The notes beneath the pieces are model-generated. The model made no database searches. It worked only from the letters and a program-made list of their open reading frames with translations, and had not been told where the DNA came from. This document shows positions 60,865-64,000 of a DNA stretch of 64,000 bases, piece by piece (the stretch's first letter is position 1; every line of letters begins with the position of its first letter). The stretch comes from Pyxicephalus adspersus. Its lineage: Eukaryota; Chordata; Amphibia; Anura; Pyxicephalidae. The stretch spans positions 126,518,129 to 126,582,128 of the forward strand of contig NC_092859.1 of assembly GCF_032062135.1 (NCBI RefSeq). The letters are read 5' to 3'. Made by a program: the position numbers and the translations under genes.

Positions 60865-61164
60865 ATTATTATTACACAGTCTTTATATAATACTGACATA
60901 ATATGCATCCCTTTTACAGTCATGGTCATGTCACTAACTGTCCCTGACAGGGGCTCACAATCTAATGTCTGTACGTGACATTAAGCCAATTAGCCTAACT
61001 GCATGTTTTTGGAATGTAGAAAGAAAACAGAGTTCCTGGAGGAAACTCACACAAACATGAGAAGAACCTGCAAACTCCATGCAGATAATGTCCTGGGCAA
61101 GATTCGAACTTAGGACCTAGCTCTGCAAAGGCTAGAGTGCTAACCACCAAGTCACTGTGCTTCC
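60865..61164 (-). repeat. SINE/L2-like composite repeat (most complete)
   Basis: On the minus strand: 'ggtggttagcactctagcc', 'tttgcagagctaggtcc', B-box-like 'aagttcgaatctt', 'gacattatctgcatggag', 'catgcagttaggctaattgg', 'gacattagattgtgagcc', 'gacagttagtgacatgacc', then 'tatataaagactgtgtaat' and ATA repeats. Pol III-like head and LINE-like tail are both clear. Confidence 0.7.
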
Positions 61165-62035
61165 CCATTCCCATTACTTTGTACTTCTAAAATTCTGAGA
61201 TAATAAAGAGGAACAATGTTCAGCAAAAACTATGTATGCAAAGACGCAGCCCTGCCATGCTCAGGTTAAATAGACCACGAAAAAAAAAATGCAAAAAAAA
61301 AAATGTGATTAAATCACATAATCAATTGCAATTTTTTTTACCCATTGGCAGCCTTTATATTAGGTCTTTTAAAATAAATTAGAAGTTGGATAAAAAGTTT
61401 ATTTTACTACTTTGATTGTTAAATAAAAAATTTTAATGAGGTCTATATCTCACTTCAGGCATAATAAAAATGTAGAAGAGTTTTTCTTTAATCATGTGAT
61501 ACATTATTTTAATTTTATAGGCCACCAAAATAGGTAAAGCAATATCATGATTCTCTATGCTGCTACGACCTACATTAGACCCACAGCCAAACTTTGCTTG
61601 TTTGTTGACTTAGCAGAAAACAAGTAAATTATCTAATCAATTATAGCATTGCTATTTTCACAATTCTGGGGCATCATGCAAATTTTTAAAATGAACACAA
61701 TAATAATATACAGATCCAAGTACAATGCGTGACTCAAGCTCAGATCATGTAACAAGAGCAGGAAACAGAACACAATGCTCAGGAGATTAGCACTTCACTT
61801 ATGGGAACCTCAAGGGACCCTAACTTACTGTTTATTCAAACTACAAAGACTGTTTTGTGGCCACTGGCACTAAAAAAACATGCAGCTTGTGAAATGAGCC
61901 AGTACATAAACCTCACTGATTACGTTTTTTTGACCTCAGTATGTTGATTTGAAAATACTTTCTGGTCATTGAACGGTCATTTGACAAACTTTTTTAGGAA
62001 ATACTGTAAATTATCAAACTTTGAAAACAGTGAAA
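61165..62035. other. Unassigned non-coding sequence
   Basis: Nothing recognised. Confidence 0.6.
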
Positions 62036-62125
62036 TTGTTTTATTAAGAATTTAGACTGTTTGCTTGGCAAAGTGAATTATCACCTTGGAAGTAAATTTT
62101 CATTTAGTTTAATGTCACCATTACC
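62036..62125 (+). repeat. Dispersed 'TTTAGACT...CAAAGTGAATTATCACC' repeat
   Basis: 'gaatttagactgtttgctt', 'gcaaagtgaattatcacctt' and 'aaattttcatttag' parallel the block at 7651. Confidence 0.5.
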
Positions 62126-63737
62126 TGGCATTCCATCAGGGCAGCACATTCAGCATTACTGGAACACAAATGCGTGATTCATCCCGCACAATGGATGGAT
62201 GAAACTTAAGAAACAGAGGCATACCTGTGGACCATGGGGAAAAGATGGATTGTTGTTCTATCCTGGTGCCAGTTCTCTTACAGAACAACAGCAATTTCAG
62301 CCATAACTATGCATGAGAATGTGAATCTGTTGGAGTGAAGGTTAAAAAATAAAAAAATTATGCACATAGGCTAGGTATACATTTTTCTATTTTTTGAATA
62401 AATTATGGGAAAATATATAACTGGCTTTTTCTGCTTTCACTCTCCTATGTTTCTGTACAGGGAGAAATTGTGCATATAAGGCCCTACAGTTGTTCTTATT
62501 TAGGATGTCCTTGAGTTGGTGGTGGTGGGAGAGGGCACAATATATACATTATAATGCAAACTATACCATGCACTGGTAAGCTTTGTATTTGTTTCTAACA
62601 AAGGACTATTCATGTGCAATAAAAAGCTAGAGAAATGAAATTTATCACCTCCTACCTGCACCTATGCAACTATTGGTCGGGGGGGGGGGGGGGGGCAATC
62701 TTTGGTGGCAGACTGGCATATTCATGTGTGGCCATCCTGACCTACAGAACCTTGAAAACCCTGTAATTTGACATTGCCACCATGACTGCCCCCCTTCAAG
62801 CTTTAAGCTACGTTAAGCTGAGTTTGCATCTCTATTATTTGTAGAACCTAAAATCAGTTCTGATATGAACAAATGTATGTGTATACAAGGTCTTACTAAA
62901 CCCTTATTTAATTTAGATCCCTATGCAACCCCATCACTGCATATTGACCCTTTTCTGTACCCCTTCTGTTTATTGTACACTAAGAATTTATTGTGTAGTT
63001 CTCAGTAACTACATGTTTTCTGTTTATTACCACTTTCTATTCACTGTGCATTAACCATTTATTGTGCATTTCTCATTCAGTACACATTAAGCCTTTACTG
63101 TGCAATTCACTTTACTCTTTACAATGTAATTCACAATCCCTGTACATTAATCTAGTACTGTTTTAAATGTTTGTTTTTCACATTACCACTTTATATTTTC
63201 AGTGCACTGAGTGAATCTTCCTATATTATGGTTGTATATACTATGATGTATAATATGCTTTAAATGTAATTTTACACTGTATAAACTGTGCTGTACATTA
63301 TATACTATGCAATGCTAAACCGTTCATACAGTCATGTGACAAAAATACCCAAATGTACAAAAGGACCCTCTGTATCAATTATAAGGTCTTTTTTTTATTT
63401 TTAATTCCAACCAAAATGCCAGAAGACAGTCATAAAAATAGCAGTACAAACAGCAATTTAGAAAACAGTATACAGTTTCAGTTCCCGGGTTCAACTGCAA
63501 ATGGAAATACAAAGTCATAAAGAACAAAAAATCAAAACTCCCAACAAGGAGGTACTGTCACAGATTGTGTTACACATAAAAAATTGTATAGTGACTAAAT
63601 TGGGTACAGAAATTTTGAATGAAATCGAAACCACAGAAAGGCAATTAAAGAAAAGAAGAGAGAAGAGAAGAAAAGGAGGCACAGGAAAAAGGGGGGTTTG
63701 GGGAAAGACAAAATAATAATATATAATGAGATCATCC
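62126..63737. other. Unassigned sequence with a G17 run
   Basis: Seventeen consecutive G lie at 62679-62695. From about 62880 to 63170 loosely repeated phrases ('tttattgtgcatt', 'cattaa', 'tttactgtgcaatt') suggest an old, diverged tandem array. A lysine-rich 71-codon frame at 63501-63716 has no known domain. Confidence 0.5.
62679..62695 (+). repeat. Poly-G run (G17)
   Basis: Seventeen uninterrupted G in otherwise A/T-rich sequence. Confidence 0.97.
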
Positions 63738-63749
63738 GACGCGTTTCGC
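63738..63749 (-). other. GCGAAACGCGTC motif
   Basis: Identical 12-bp word to 54536-54547, in the same orientation. 'ctgaagaagtactgaatat' lies on the opposite strand at about 63895. This may be an end region of the same repeat type. Confidence 0.4.
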
Positions 63750-64000
63750 AGACATTTGGTGTCACATAGGATGGTGGTTCTAATTACAATTAAGGTGCAA
63801 GTCCATTTATTGATGGAATCATATGATCGAATCTATTTTTTGGAGATAATTATTTATTATCACTCCATAATGGAGTGAGTATTGCCAATAATATCTGAAG
63901 AAGTACTGAATATCGTTGTGGAGAACATATATGAGACACCGCCATCTCTGTGTGTTGTGATTTTAATTCTGCCTTTTGCCTACCTTCATACCAAGACAGT
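63750..64000. other. Unassigned window end
   Basis: A short palindrome 'cactcca taa tggagtg' lies near 63871. Nothing else recognised. Confidence 0.5.

Noticed and set aside
61085..61160. Possible functional tRNA gene on the minus strand
   Set aside because: The B-box-like sequence belongs to the SINE/L2-like repeat. No cloverleaf with an anticodon arm and acceptor stem could be drawn.
1..64000. CRISPR arrays, bacterial operons, phage or integron structures
   Set aside because: Base composition, interspersed repeat types and the absence of long frames are those of vertebrate nuclear DNA. The repeated units are diverged transposable elements, not regularly spaced direct repeats.
1..64000. 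Endogenous retrovirus
   Set aside because: No paired LTRs, primer-binding site or env/pol motifs were seen. The retroelement-like patches at 4.7, 50.8 and 52.6 kb are compositional impressions only.

Overview
The window looks like a gene-free stretch of vertebrate nuclear DNA, most probably intergenic or deep intronic sequence from an anuran amphibian (frog). It is A+T-rich and CpG-poor, with long non-coding stretches and many short interspersed repeats. The repeat types (L2/CR1-like tails ending in ATT microsatellites, Tx1-like L1 remnants, and palindromic CpG-rich foldback elements carrying 'GATTTATTAAAG', 'CGTACACACTTCC' or 'GCGAAACGCGTC' motifs) are ones I associate with frog genomes. I found no intact host gene, no convincing coding exon, no rRNA and no canonical tRNA. 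Most short open frames fall in repeats or have random composition.

Layout. 0-10 kb holds L2/CR1-like 3-prime tails, a possible LTR fragment near 4.7-5.1 kb, one short foldback element at 7.4 kb and a (GATA)16 array at 9.0 kb. 10-21.4 kb is the densest repeat area: three copies of a 'GATTTATTAAAG' foldback element, two members of a CpG-rich foldback family, a SINE/L2-like unit, two opposed fragments of L1/Tx1-type reverse-transcriptase C-termini (15.3 kb plus, 16.6 kb minus), a Helitron with a doubled 5-prime end (17.3-18.0 kb), and a 423-bp element packed with CGATCG/ACGAACG words. 21.4-32.4 kb holds one copy of a TA-flanked 0.43-0.48 kb element, a 612-bp TTAA-flanked hairpin-rich element, the most complete unit of the window (a 3.33-kb hAT transposon at 26410-29740 with inverted ends, a target duplication and a broken transposase gene), and another CpG-rich foldback element at 32 kb.

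32.4-45 kb is comparatively repeat-poor, with two more copies of the TA-flanked element and a short motif resembling a hammerhead-ribozyme core. 45-50 kb contains a foldback copy, a SINE/L2-like unit, a minisatellite interrupted by two transposable elements, and a third L1/Tx1 C-terminus with its 3-prime UTR. 50-64 kb holds an (AT)n array, L2/CR1-like tails, a 75-bp direct duplication, CpG-rich composite foldback sequence at 56.8-57.7 kb, another foldback element at 58.1 kb, a SINE/L2-like unit at 61 kb and a G17 run.

No genes work together here. The window records successive waves of mobile elements: hAT, Helitron, several terminal-inverted-repeat families, LINEs and their dependants. I did not find a novel multi-gene system. 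The best leads are the Helitron structure, the hairpin-rich and CpG-rich foldback families, the GCGAAACGCGTC/CTGAAGA motif series and the interrupted minisatellite.
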